Assembly: GCA_937901915.1 (NCBI GenBank)
Contig: CALGUD010000095.1
Location: 1 to 42,111 of the forward strand
Length of the DNA stretch: 42,111 bases
Reading direction: 5' to 3'
DNA from: an uncultured Flavobacteriaceae bacterium
GTDB lineage: Bacteria; Bacteroidota; Bacteroidia; Flavobacteriales; Flavobacteriaceae
In this document: in pieces, positions 32,664 through 40,274 of the stretch
Layout: each line of letters opens with the position of its first letter
Position numbering within the stretch: the stretch's first letter is position 1
Program-made: the position numbers and the translations under genes
The notes under the pieces: generated by a model
The model's database searches: none
What the model was told of the DNA's origin: nothing
What the model saw: the letters and a program-made list of their open reading frames with translations, nothing else

Positions 32664-33560
32664 TTATTCAAATGTAATTTCAATGGCTAATATGGCTTCC
32701 AGGTCTTCAATTTGTTCAGTGGTTAAAGGATTATCAGTCAGATCTAGAGTTTCCAGTTCAGTTAAACTTGACAGATCGCTGATGTCATTGATATCATTTC
32801 CATACAGGTAAAGTGTGTTTAAATTTATAAGCCCTGATAATGGTGAAATATCCGATACCTGGTTTACCCCGAGTCTAAGATCTGTAATTGTAGTGAGGTT
32901 AGCCAAAGGTATAAGATCACTGATAGTATTGTTAGTAAGGACCAGGCGGTCCATATTTTCCATTTCAGATAACGCACTAATATCTGTTATATCATTATTT
33001 TGAATAAACAGTATTTCCAGGTTTATTAAGGTAGAGAGCGGACCAATATCAGAAATGTCATTGCTGAATAATCGTAACTCTTTTAATGATGTTAATCCTG
33101 AAAGCCCACTTAAATCTGAAATTTCATTGTTATTTAAATAAAGTTTTGTCAGGCTTTTTAACTTGGATAATTTGCTGATATCTGTAATGACATTGCTCCC
33201 TAATTTTAAAGAATCTAAAGTGGTTAAATTAGCCAAAGAGGTAATGTCTTCAATAGTATTATTATTAAGGTTAAGGTACTTTAATTGATTAAAATATTCT
33301 AAACCTTTAAGGTTGGATATAGATTTTTGATTTAATTCAAGAATGGTAACATTTTCTACTTTTCCTTTTAAAAAAGGATCATCTTCACCTAATCCCATTT
33401 CCTCGCGAATTGCCAACTCTAAATTTGCATCCGGAAAAGTTATGTTTATAGGATCAGAATCATTAGTGCTATTGGAATCGTCACTACTACACGAAAAAAA
33501 ATTGAGGATTAAAAGAAATGAAAAAACTTTAAACAGTATTAAATGAGCCTTGTGGTGCAT
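32664..33560 (-). CDS. Internalin-like leucine-rich-repeat lipoprotein
   Basis: This 298-residue protein has a lipoprotein signal with C24 (FFSCSS) and an Asp/Asn/Ser-rich linker. After a short cap (FPDANLELAIREEMGLGEDD, about 43-62) come about ten 22-residue leucine-rich repeats of the bacterial SDS22-like type, each built on LxxLxxLxLxxNxIxDIsxL, for example LYLNNNEISDLSGLSGLTSL. The end has LTTEQIEDLEAIL. Such proteins are surface-exposed and bind proteins or glycans; the ligand is unknown. It follows the toxin-antitoxin pair on the same strand but starts from its own upstream region of about 115 bases. Confidence 0.9.
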   Translation of the reverse strand: MHHKAHLILFKVFSFLLILNFFSCSSDDSNSTNDSDPINITFPDANLELAIREEMGLGEDDPFLKGKVENVTILELNQKSISNLKGLEYFNQLKYLNLNNNTIEDITSLANLTTLDSLKLGSNVITDISKLSKLKSLTKLYLNNNEISDLSGLSGLTSLKELRLFSNDISDIGPLSTLINLEILFIQNNDITDISALSEMENMDRLVLTNNTISDLIPLANLTTITDLRLGVNQVSDISPLSGLINLNTLYLYGNDINDISDLSSLTELETLDLTDNPLTTEQIEDLEAILAIEITFE

Positions 33561-33675
33561 ATAAAAATATTTTGGTTGATTATTTAATTTATACTAACTG
33601 GTTGATTACAAAATTCTTAGTTTGTTTATTGCAATTTAAAAAATTTAATTAAACTAAAGCAAAACCTGAAAATAC

Positions 33676-34230
33676 TTACTTCAACTTCCTCAAAATATGT
33701 CTGGCCCTTGCTTTGTATGCGGCAGAATGGTTACCAAAGCCCAATTCCAGGATCCTTTTTAGTTCCGGGTGTATCCAATCAATTTTTAGTCCCAATAAAA
33801 ACAAAGCGTTCATAGAATAAGCCTTGGCAGCTACTTTTTCATCGTTGATCAGCCAGTCAAAACAGGTTTCGGTTATTCTTTGGAGGTGTTTATGATTTAA
33901 ATTTTCTTTCACAGGAGATGGGTTCCTTCCAAAATACGCCTTGCATAAAAGCTCACATATATTGGCTACAGGCCTGATTGCGGAATCGTACTTAATTTTG
34001 CTAATATTGCTTGTGAATGTATCAATATGTGGTAAAAGCCATTCTAATTGTTCTTTGCAGACAAACTCTAAAATCCAGCATGCCTTAATGGAAGTTTCAT
34101 CCCTTACTAAAAAACAGATATCCAATAACTCCGGGAACAGACTTTTGTTATTCAAAACTCCATGAGCAAATTTTAACCTGTTTTCCCGGTAACATGTTAC
34201 ATACTGAAGTTCATCGTATAGGTTTATCAT
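33676..34230 (-). CDS. HEAT-like alpha-helical hypothetical protein
   Basis: This 184-residue protein is all helical by pattern, with HEAT-like repeats (DETSIKACWILEFVCKEQLEWLLPHI, then SAIRPVANICELLCKAYF and KVAAKAYSMNALFLLGLK). It contains no catalytic motif. I recall such proteins in Flavobacteriia being labelled adenylosuccinate lyase by automatic annotation, probably because the gene commonly lies beside purB; it has no lyase signature and is far too short. It starts 5 bases after the sirtuin gene on the same strand, so the two are one operon. Function unknown. Confidence 0.75.
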   Translation of the reverse strand: MINLYDELQYVTCYRENRLKFAHGVLNNKSLFPELLDICFLVRDETSIKACWILEFVCKEQLEWLLPHIDTFTSNISKIKYDSAIRPVANICELLCKAYFGRNPSPVKENLNHKHLQRITETCFDWLINDEKVAAKAYSMNALFLLGLKIDWIHPELKRILELGFGNHSAAYKARARHILRKLK

Positions 34231-34235
34231 ATTAT

Positions 34236-34931
34236 TTATGAATTATCCTGCTTAAGGTGAGAAATAGCTATGGGCACTCCTGCACATGCATTTTGGGCAA
34301 TTATTTTCAAATTCGGGATCTCATTTTCACGCATATTTGGCCTTGGGTCTATAAAGTAAATAGCAGTTCCGGGTTTCGTATAATTTATTAAACCTGCGGC
34401 CGGATATACCTGCATTGAGGTTCCTACCACCATCACGATATCAGCTTCGGCTACTTTATCAATTGCAGGCTCGATCATGGGGACTGCCTCGCCAAACCAG
34501 ACAATGTGAGGCCTTAATTGAGAATGTTTTTCACATAAATCCCCCATATTTATATCTTCCTTCCACTCATACACAAGTGTTTCGTCCCGTGAGCTGCGTG
34601 CTTTCAATAATTCACCGTGAAGATGGATGATATTTTTGCTTCCGGCTCGTTCATGCAGGTCATCTACATTTTGGGTAATAATTGTAACATCAAAATTATC
34701 CTGCAATTCAGCCAGTTTTAAATGTGCTTCATTGGGAGCCACTTTCATGAGTTGCTCTCTTCTTTTATTATAAAAATCCAATACCAGTGCCGGATTTTTT
34801 CTCCATCCTTCAGGAGTTGCCACTTCCATCACATCATGTCCTTCCCACAATCCATCAGCATCCCTGAATGTACTGATGCCGCTTTCTGCACTCACCCCGG
34901 CCCCTGTTAAAACCACAATTTTTTTCATCAT
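34236..34931 (-). CDS. cobB: CobB-type NAD-dependent protein deacylase (class III sirtuin)
   Basis: This 231-residue sirtuin has GAGVSAESGISTFRD (10-24), TQNVDDLH (86-93) and catalytic H105 (HLHGE). Y54 and R57 (FYNKR) match the Tyr/Arg pair of class III sirtuins such as SIRT5 and E. coli CobB, which bind succinyl/malonyl-lysine, so desuccinylation is likely beside deacetylation. The Cys4 zinc site is gone: the region ARSSRDETLVYEW to MGDLCEKHSQLRPH holds one Cys. WFGEAVP then closes the fold. It is the first gene of a two-gene unit with the HEAT-like protein. Confidence 0.94.
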   Translation of the reverse strand: MMKKIVVLTGAGVSAESGISTFRDADGLWEGHDVMEVATPEGWRKNPALVLDFYNKRREQLMKVAPNEAHLKLAELQDNFDVTIITQNVDDLHERAGSKNIIHLHGELLKARSSRDETLVYEWKEDINMGDLCEKHSQLRPHIVWFGEAVPMIEPAIDKVAEADIVMVVGTSMQVYPAAGLINYTKPGTAIYFIDPRPNMRENEIPNLKIIAQNACAGVPIAISHLKQDNS

Positions 34932-35249
34932 ACAGACTATTAAATATCAAACGGTAAAGTTAATTATTAATTTTTTTAATGACGATATCAGTACAAAATA
35001 GATGAGCATCAATAAACCATTGTGTGTAATCTTGATATCCCAGGTTGTATTACGTTTCATAAAGAATTAACCTTTTTTTATAAAAATATGTAGTTTTATA
35101 TGCAAAAAATTACTATCTTACTTGAATAATGAAAGTTCAGATTGCTACTATATAATTTAATCTTAAAATTATATTATTCCCACAATACCTACTTAAGAAA
35201 TTATTTCATTATAAATTACTCAATTAGAAATCTATTAAATTTTAAGAAA
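34932..35249. other. AT-rich intergenic region with no recognised gene
   Basis: This 318-base stretch lies between the divergent cobB operon and a small ORF. It is very AT-rich, and in-frame extensions of the small ORF back to 35142 look like chance codons. I see no RNA gene or convincing promoter, only TAGTTTTA near 35088, a seven-of-eight match to the -7 box. Confidence 0.6.
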
Positions 35250-35414
35250 ATGGGTGGGAAAAGTGATTTCATAAAAGATTTCAAGGTCTTCAAAGAAGAT
35301 TTTGAAAAAGAAGCTGGATTGACAATGAGCGATCATATGGGATTGTATATCCAATATGCTAATCTGAGATTATTCAGGTCTAACCGGGCAAGAGACCTGG
35401 TATATGACGAGTAA
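35250..35414 (+). CDS. Small hypothetical protein, 54 residues
   Basis: I start at the ATG at 35250 because the protein from there is polar and ordered (MGGKSDFIKDFKVFKEDFEK, then AGLTMSDHMGLYIQYANLR), whereas the upstream in-frame part is typical of AT-rich intergenic DNA. The product is a charged, likely helical protein ending NRARDLVYDE. Its codons are more balanced than the surrounding DNA, which supports real coding. No family recognised. Confidence 0.5.
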   Translation: MGGKSDFIKDFKVFKEDFEKEAGLTMSDHMGLYIQYANLRLFRSNRARDLVYDE

Positions 35415-35653
35415 TAACTCCTTTTCATCAAGTATAAATTTCGGGAGTCTTATAATCGTTATAATATTGATATTATAATATGTTTTTCTGCCTGTTTAAA
35501 ACAAGCAAAGGTCAGTGTGTTTTTTTATTACTCACCATCATAGGTTTTTTTGTTTTTTTGGACTAAGGCCTTAGACGGTTTGACAATTGTGAATATCGCA
35601 AAAGTTTGAATTTCTTCTAAAAAAACAGTTAAACATATATTCCGGCCATGAAT

Positions 35654-35699
35654 TTTCCTATTATATTTGTTCCACAAAAAAATATACAATAATAGGAAA
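35654..35699 (+). promoter_or_regulatory. Antiporter promoter with flanking 11-bp inverted repeat
   Basis: TATATTTG (35662-35669) fits the -7 box, 30 bases before the start codon. An 11-bp perfect inverted repeat, TTTCCTATTAT (35654-35664) and its complement (35689-35699), flanks it; the left arm overlaps the -7 box and the right arm ends on the A of the ATG. No clear -33. The 284-base gap before the gene has little else apart from a 12-bp palindrome CTAAGGCCTTAG at 35563. Confidence 0.5.
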
Positions 35700-37174
35700 T
35701 GAATTTAACCATTGGAAATATCATATTAATAGGGTCTGTTTTACTATTCATCAGTATTGTGGTGGGTAAAACTTCCTATAAATTTGGAGTTCCAACTCTA
35801 CTTCTTTTCCTTGCTATAGGGATGCTGTCCGGTTCCGAAGGTATAGGTGGCATTAATTTTAATGACCCTCTTTATGCGCAATTTATAGGAATTGTTTCAT
35901 TGAACTTTATCCTTTTTTCAGGTGGACTCGATACCAACTGGAAATCTGTAAAACCCATTTTATGGAAAGGGGTGTCACTTTCTACTTTCGGAGTTTTGTT
36001 CACCGCCCTTTCACTGGGTACCTTTGTTTGGCTTATCACCGATTTTACTATTTATGAAAGCATGTTACTGGGTTCTATTGTTTCTTCAACAGATGCCGCC
36101 GCCGTATTTTCAATTCTAAGATCAAAAAACCTTGCGCTCAAAGCAAATTTAAGGCCTACCCTGGAGCTTGAAAGCGGAAGTAATGACCCGATGGCGTATG
36201 TACTTACTATAGCTTTTCTTTCCTTGGTAGTGAATCAGGACTTGAGTATTTATTCAGTTATCCCATTATTTCTTCAGCAAATGCTGCTAGGGGGATTGGC
36301 AGGATTTGTATTTGGCAGATTAAGTAAATTTCTGATCAATAAAATACAACTCGATTTTGAAGGATTGTACCCTGTTTTGGTTATTGCCCTTATGTTTATC
36401 ACATTTTCTGTTACATCTTCTTTAGAAGGCAACGGATTCCTTGCTATTTATATTTGCGCGGTATATTTAGGAAATCAGGATCTGATCCATAAAAAAGCCA
36501 TCATGAGGATGTTTGACGGATTGGCATGGCTTATGCAGATTGTTCTATTTCTAACATTGGGGTTACTTGTTTTTCCATCTCAAATTGTTCCCATTATCGG
36601 AGTGGGTTTACTAATTTCTTTGTTTTTAATTGTGGTTGCCAGGCCTTTGAGCGTACTTCTAAGCTTGCTGCCATTTAAAATGAAAGCAAGAAGGCGATTA
36701 TATATTTCCTGGGTAGGATTGCGGGGAGCTGTACCCATAGTTTTTGCTACGTATCCATTACTTGCCGGCATTGAAAAAGCAGAAATGATTTTTAATATCG
36801 TATTTTTTGTATCGGTTACATCTGTATTAATACAGGGAACTTCACTTTCGGTCGTTGCAAAATGGCTGCATGTGTCACTTCCCATGAAGGTCAAACCCCT
36901 TGCGCCAACCGACGCCTTCCTGTCCGAGCACCCCAAAGCTGAGATGGAAGAGATTCCTATATTACCTGATTCTTTTGTGGTGGGTAAAAAAATTGTGTCC
37001 ATTGGTTTTCCCAAAACAGCTATCATTGCCATGATAAAACGAGACGAAAAATATCTTACCCCAAATGGTTCTACCATTATTGAAGCAAATGACAAACTTA
37101 TAGTCTTGTCAGATTCAAAAGCGGGTATTGAAAAAGTATATGAAACATTAGGTACTACTCCCAGTTTAGTATAG
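35699..37174 (+). CDS. NhaP2/CvrA-type K+(Na+)/H+ antiporter
   Basis: This 491-residue protein has about 12-13 membrane helices of the CPA1 family, with conserved LFSGGLDTNWKSVKP, SSTDAAAVFSILR and LELESGSNDPMAYVL blocks holding the transport Asp residues, and SWVGLRGAVPIVFATYPLL. The cytosolic C-terminus (about 400-490) is a TrkA_C/RCK_C domain (GFPKTAIIAMIKRDEKYLTPNGSTII) as in E. coli CvrA/NhaP2, which exports K+ in exchange for protons. It is 9 bases before a small secreted protein gene on the same strand. Confidence 0.93.
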   Translation: MNLTIGNIILIGSVLLFISIVVGKTSYKFGVPTLLLFLAIGMLSGSEGIGGINFNDPLYAQFIGIVSLNFILFSGGLDTNWKSVKPILWKGVSLSTFGVLFTALSLGTFVWLITDFTIYESMLLGSIVSSTDAAAVFSILRSKNLALKANLRPTLELESGSNDPMAYVLTIAFLSLVVNQDLSIYSVIPLFLQQMLLGGLAGFVFGRLSKFLINKIQLDFEGLYPVLVIALMFITFSVTSSLEGNGFLAIYICAVYLGNQDLIHKKAIMRMFDGLAWLMQIVLFLTLGLLVFPSQIVPIIGVGLLISLFLIVVARPLSVLLSLLPFKMKARRRLYISWVGLRGAVPIVFATYPLLAGIEKAEMIFNIVFFVSVTSVLIQGTSLSVVAKWLHVSLPMKVKPLAPTDAFLSEHPKAEMEEIPILPDSFVVGKKIVSIGFPKTAIIAMIKRDEKYLTPNGSTIIEANDKLIVLSDSKAGIEKVYETLGTTPSLV

Positions 37175-37183
37175 CTTCGCATC

Positions 37184-37573
37184 ATGAAAAAAGCAGTTAA
37201 ATTTTTTGGAATTGCATTCATAACCATATTTTGCTTTCTTGCAGATGGTATACCAACCAGTGATCCTCCATCACATTCATTAAATTCAACTTCACTACAT
37301 TTAAACAGTAATGATACAGATGAAAACAAACAGTACATAGCAATACCTGTTAGTTTTAATGCTTATGCTTTACAGGCCGAAATTCTAACAGGCCCTTTTA
37401 ATACCCCTTCATCTTTTTCTTTTAAAAATTCATCCTCTGGTTATGCATTGTTGTTAAAATGTTCGAAGCAATTATTTGCTGTTACATTTAAACAATACAT
37501 TACTTTTTCTGCGAATCTTCTTATTAGAGATAGAAAATCCGACCTCATTTTTCCCTTCCATTATTTCTGGTAA
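37184..37573 (+). CDS. Hypothetical exported protein
   Basis: This 129-residue protein has an N-terminal hydrophobic signal (MKKAVKFFGIAFITIFCFLA) and a Ser/Asn/Thr-rich middle (SHSLNSTSLHLNSNDTDENK), ending in LLIRDRKSDLIFPFHYFW. That ending resembles short exported hypotheticals I have seen in Flavobacteriia. The start lies 9 bases past the antiporter stop, suggesting one transcript, which the following repeat-type hairpins probably end. No function known. Confidence 0.6.
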   Translation: MKKAVKFFGIAFITIFCFLADGIPTSDPPSHSLNSTSLHLNSNDTDENKQYIAIPVSFNAYALQAEILTGPFNTPSSFSFKNSSSGYALLLKCSKQLFAVTFKQYITFSANLLIRDRKSDLIFPFHYFW

Positions 37574-37614
37574 TCCATTTCATTAGAATCACCCGAGGCT
37601 CTGTCTTAGGTTCC

Positions 37615-37675
37615 ACTTCTACCTCTCCTTCCGGAGAGGTCAAAACTGCTTGGCAGTTTTGGGTGAGGTGTTTTT
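37615..37675. repeat. Palindromic interspersed repeat with terminal T-run
   Basis: Hairpin ACCTCTCC-TTCC-GGAGAGGT (37621-37640), hairpin CAAAACTGC-TTG-GCAGTTTTG (37641-37661), then closing strand GGTGAGGTG that can compete for the first arm, and five Ts. The two-hairpin-plus-closing-strand layout is the same as at 18441, 30105 and 40147, though the sequence differs. It likely ends the antiporter transcript. Confidence 0.7.
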
Positions 37676-37731
37676 CAGGTATTGTTTCAACAAAACCTGT
37701 CACTTATTTAATTAACAAAATTATTTTTAAA

Positions 37732-38217
37732 ATGGATTCAGGAACACTAATAATAGGTGCTATTGTGATAGCCATCTGTATTTTGCCTTTTATTTTAATA
37801 GGCAACAGTATAAAAAAACGAAAAAATAAACTTTTGCATTCACTTTCGGGGCTTGCAGCACAAAAAGAAAGTAAAATAACCCAGTATGACCTAGGTTCGG
37901 ACCTGGTAATTGGTTTGGATGAAAACACTGATTTTCTTTTTTTCTTTAAACGGCTAAAGGAAAAGGAAATATCAGAACAGGTATATCTGAAAGATATGCA
38001 AAACTGTAGGTTTATAAATACCAGCCGTACAGTGCGTAACAAAAATGAAAGTTACCAGGTAACGGACAAGCTCGAATTATGCATTTCGCCAAAAGCCAAA
38101 AATCGTCCCGATATTATCCTTGAGTTTTACAATTCCGATGAAAATTTACAATTGGGCGGAGAGCTCCAGCTTGCTGAAAAGTGGGCCAAAATTGTGAATG
38201 ATAAAATAAAAAAGTAA
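37732..38217 (+). CDS. Membrane-anchored hypothetical protein
   Basis: I chose the ATG at 37732 (161 residues). It starts one N-terminal membrane helix (GTLIIGAIVIAICILPFILIG) followed by a basic stretch (KKRKNKLL) and a soluble domain of about 130 residues with strands (SDLVIGLDENTDFLFFFKRL, ENLQLGGELQLAEKWAKIV). An in-frame ATG at 37663 would translate the repeat region and is unlikely. No family recognised. A good terminator follows. Confidence 0.65.
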   Translation: MDSGTLIIGAIVIAICILPFILIGNSIKKRKNKLLHSLSGLAAQKESKITQYDLGSDLVIGLDENTDFLFFFKRLKEKEISEQVYLKDMQNCRFINTSRTVRNKNESYQVTDKLELCISPKAKNRPDIILEFYNSDENLQLGGELQLAEKWAKIVNDKIKK

Positions 38218-38231
38218 ATAGTATTAATTAC

Positions 38232-38262
38232 AAAGCTCTGGAGAAATCACAGGGCTTTTTTT
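38232..38262 (+). terminator. Rho-independent terminator
   Basis: AAAGCTCTG (38232-38240) pairs with CAGGGCTTT (38250-38258, one G-U pair) over a 9-base loop, followed by seven Ts, 15 bases after the preceding stop. Confidence 0.85.
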
Positions 38263-38319
38263 GTTTAAATTCATTACATTTAATAATGATTATGCGTAGT
38301 TTAAACAAAACCATTCAAC

Positions 38320-39057
38320 ATGTTCAGACATCAAGGTAAGAGCAGGACATTAAACCACAATTTACGAATAGCCACCGTTCTTTCTTTTGTGGCAGGGATT
38401 GTGAACGTGACCGGGTTTTTGGCTATTCAGCAACTTACTACAAATGTTACCGGACATTTTGCTCTTTTTATAAATGATGTGGCAGAACTTGAACTTTGGA
38501 GGGGTACTGTATATTTTCTCTATATATTTTCGTTTTTGTTCGGATCCTTTATTTCGGGTTTACTTATTGAATTGATCTCTAAAAACAGAAAGTTGAACAT
38601 TTTTGTTTTACCAACATTGCTGGAATCTGCTATTCTCATCCTGGTGGCTGTACTAACCGGTTTTTCTTTGTTGGAATCACCAGATATAATAGCCTGCCTT
38701 TTACTTTTTGCTATGGGGGTACAAAACTCTTTTGTTACCAAAATCTCGAATGCAGTAGTACGCACAACCCATCTTACAGGGCTTTTTACTGATTTGGGAA
38801 TTGAATTATCTCAATTGCTATTTCCCAATAAACATCCTTATCAGAAAAAAATCAAATCCACCATAAAACTGAGGCTGTACATCATATTCTTTTTCTTTTT
38901 TGGAGGATTGGCAGGCGGGTTTCTGTACACTAAAATTGGATTTAACGTATTATTATTGGCAGCACTTATATTACTTACCGGGTTAATTTTTGATAATTTG
39001 AGATTCAGGTTAATATTGATGAGAAGGAAGTATAGATATAAGAAACTTAGTAGTTAA
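38320..39057 (+). CDS. YoaK-family (DUF1275) membrane protein
   Basis: This 245-residue protein has six or seven membrane helices and the DUF1275 blocks: LSFVAGIVNVTGFLAI with NVTGHFALF, FLFGSFISGLLIEL, AMGVQNSFVTKISNAVVRTTHLTGL, and a last pair of helices with GGLAGGFLYTKIG. The family's function is unknown; distant relatives are sometimes called predicted membrane transporters. It stands alone between a terminator and the endonuclease V gene. Confidence 0.88.
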   Translation: MFRHQGKSRTLNHNLRIATVLSFVAGIVNVTGFLAIQQLTTNVTGHFALFINDVAELELWRGTVYFLYIFSFLFGSFISGLLIELISKNRKLNIFVLPTLLESAILILVAVLTGFSLLESPDIIACLLLFAMGVQNSFVTKISNAVVRTTHLTGLFTDLGIELSQLLFPNKHPYQKKIKSTIKLRLYIIFFFFFGGLAGGFLYTKIGFNVLLLAALILLTGLIFDNLRFRLILMRRKYRYKKLSS

Positions 39058-39152
39058 GTTATTGATTTGCAACTTGTAATTTGTTAGTTGGATTTTTTTC
39101 GCCACTAATTCACGAATATTGTTAATGGTTAATTGAGTTGTAGTTTGAGATT

Positions 39153-39175
39153 GTTGAATCGTTTAATCGTGTAAC
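39153..39175. repeat. Degenerate intergenic repeat left of endonuclease V
   Basis: TTAATCGTGTAAC (39163-39175) recurs exactly at 40052-40064, and GTTGAATCG-TTTAATCG is close to 40066-40087. The nearby CGCCACTAATTCACGAAT and CGTACATCGTACTT words are of the same low-complexity type. Function unknown. Confidence 0.55.
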
Positions 39176-39284
39176 TGATATTTTGATTTTAGAATTTACT
39201 TTACCAAAAAATCGTACATCGTACTTTTATTTTGCCATCATAAATTCAGAACTTTGAATAAGTCATAATAATTATAAAAGTAAA

Positions 39285-40004
39285 TTGGAAAAATCACTTC
39301 ATCCCTGGAACCTTACGCCGACAGAAGCCATAGCATTGCAACGGAAGTTGCGTAGTGAGATAATTCTGCAACCTTTACCTAAAAAAGTGGAGTTTATTGG
39401 CGGTGCGGATATTTCCTTTAACAAATTTTCTGAAATTGTATATGCTGGTATTGTAGTGCTACGGTACCCATCTTTGGAGTTCTATGCTCATTCAGCAGTG
39501 ATTAGTAAATCTACTTTTCCATATATTCCGGGTTTACTGTCTTTCCGGGAAATTCCGGCTTTACTGGAAGCCTGGGAGCAACTGGACAAAAAACCTGATG
39601 TACTGATGTTGGACGGACATGGTATTGCGCACCCGAGGCGAATGGGTATTGCAGCTCACTTCGGACTCGTTACCAAATGGCCTACACTTGGTTGTGCAAA
39701 AAAGGTGTTGACCGGCAAGTATAAAGAACCTGAACCGGAGAAAGGGAGCTACACGTCCTTAACGGACGGGGAGGAGCGTATCGGTATCATGTTACGTACT
39801 AAAAACAAGGTAAAACCGGTAATTGTATCCCCCGGTAACCTTTTAAGCTTTGAAAATGCTATGGAACTCACTTTAAACAGCCTTACAACCTACCGGCTCC
39901 CTGAACCCACGCGACAAGCGCATTTGTTGGTCAATAAACTGCGATTGGGAAACATAGAACCTGGAGTTCATTATTACAAAAACATTCAAGGGAGGTTGTT
40001 TTAA
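39285..40004 (+). CDS. nfi: Endonuclease V (deoxyinosine 3' endonuclease)
   Basis: This 239-residue repair enzyme nicks DNA near deoxyinosine. Catalytic D42 (GGADISF), Y80 wedge (TFPYIPG), E89 (FREIP) and D110 (MLDGHGIAHPRRMG) match the family pattern closely (Thermotoga maritima D43, Y80, E89, D110). THe PTLGCAKK block is also present. The start is a TTG at 39285; there is no in-frame ATG before it and the next in-frame Met is past the catalytic region. It is flanked on both sides by related intergenic repeats. Confidence 0.95.
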   Translation: MEKSLHPWNLTPTEAIALQRKLRSEIILQPLPKKVEFIGGADISFNKFSEIVYAGIVVLRYPSLEFYAHSAVISKSTFPYIPGLLSFREIPALLEAWEQLDKKPDVLMLDGHGIAHPRRMGIAAHFGLVTKWPTLGCAKKVLTGKYKEPEPEKGSYTSLTDGEERIGIMLRTKNKVKPVIVSPGNLLSFENAMELTLNSLTTYRLPEPTRQAHLLVNKLRLGNIEPGVHYYKNIQGRLF

Positions 40005-40050
40005 AATTTATTTACCGAAGGCTGTTAATTTGATTGAAGTTTGGGATTTG

Positions 40051-40088
40051 GTTAATCGTGTAACCGTTGAATCGTGTAATCGTTTAAT
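40051..40088. repeat. Degenerate intergenic repeat right of endonuclease V
   Basis: Contains TTAATCGTGTAAC (40052-40064), identical to 39163-39175, then GTTGAATCGTGTAATCG. It repeats the unit seen left of the endonuclease V gene, in slightly different order. Confidence 0.55.
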
Positions 40089-40146
40089 AGTTGGCTAATT
40101 GAAGTAAAACGGTCAACTCTATTCCCAGACGTCTAATTCGTACAAA

Positions 40147-40203
40147 AGCTCCTTCCCTTGATTAGGGAAGGTGGCTTCTGCCAAAGGCAGAAGACGGAAG
40201 GGT
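40147..40203. repeat. Palindromic interspersed repeat
   Basis: AGCTCC opening, hairpin CCTTCCC-TTGATTA-GGGAAGG (40151-40171), hairpin CTTCTGCC-AAA-GGCAGAAG (40175-40193), closing GACGGAAGGG. Sequence and layout match the purC-purB element. It lies between the convergent endonuclease V and DUF1080 genes. Confidence 0.7.
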
Positions 40204-40253
40204 AGAGAAGTGGTTGACGGGTATTTTACATCATACGTACATCACCCGTCATC

Positions 40254-40274
40254 TGACATCCGACATCCGACATC
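40254..40274. repeat. Tandem 7-base repeat
   Basis: Three tandem units of about seven bases (TGACATC, CGACATC, CGACATC) end over the stop codon of the DUF1080 gene. Upstream words ATCACCCGTCATC are related. Short simple-sequence array of unknown role. Confidence 0.5.

Noticed and set aside
36580..37338. 252-codon antisense ORF over the antiporter end
   Set aside because: The antiporter frame has clear family motifs; the antisense product resembles none.
40051..40274. Possible CRISPR-like repeats near endonuclease V
   Set aside because: Repeat units are short, degenerate and unevenly spaced, without uniform spacers or cas genes.
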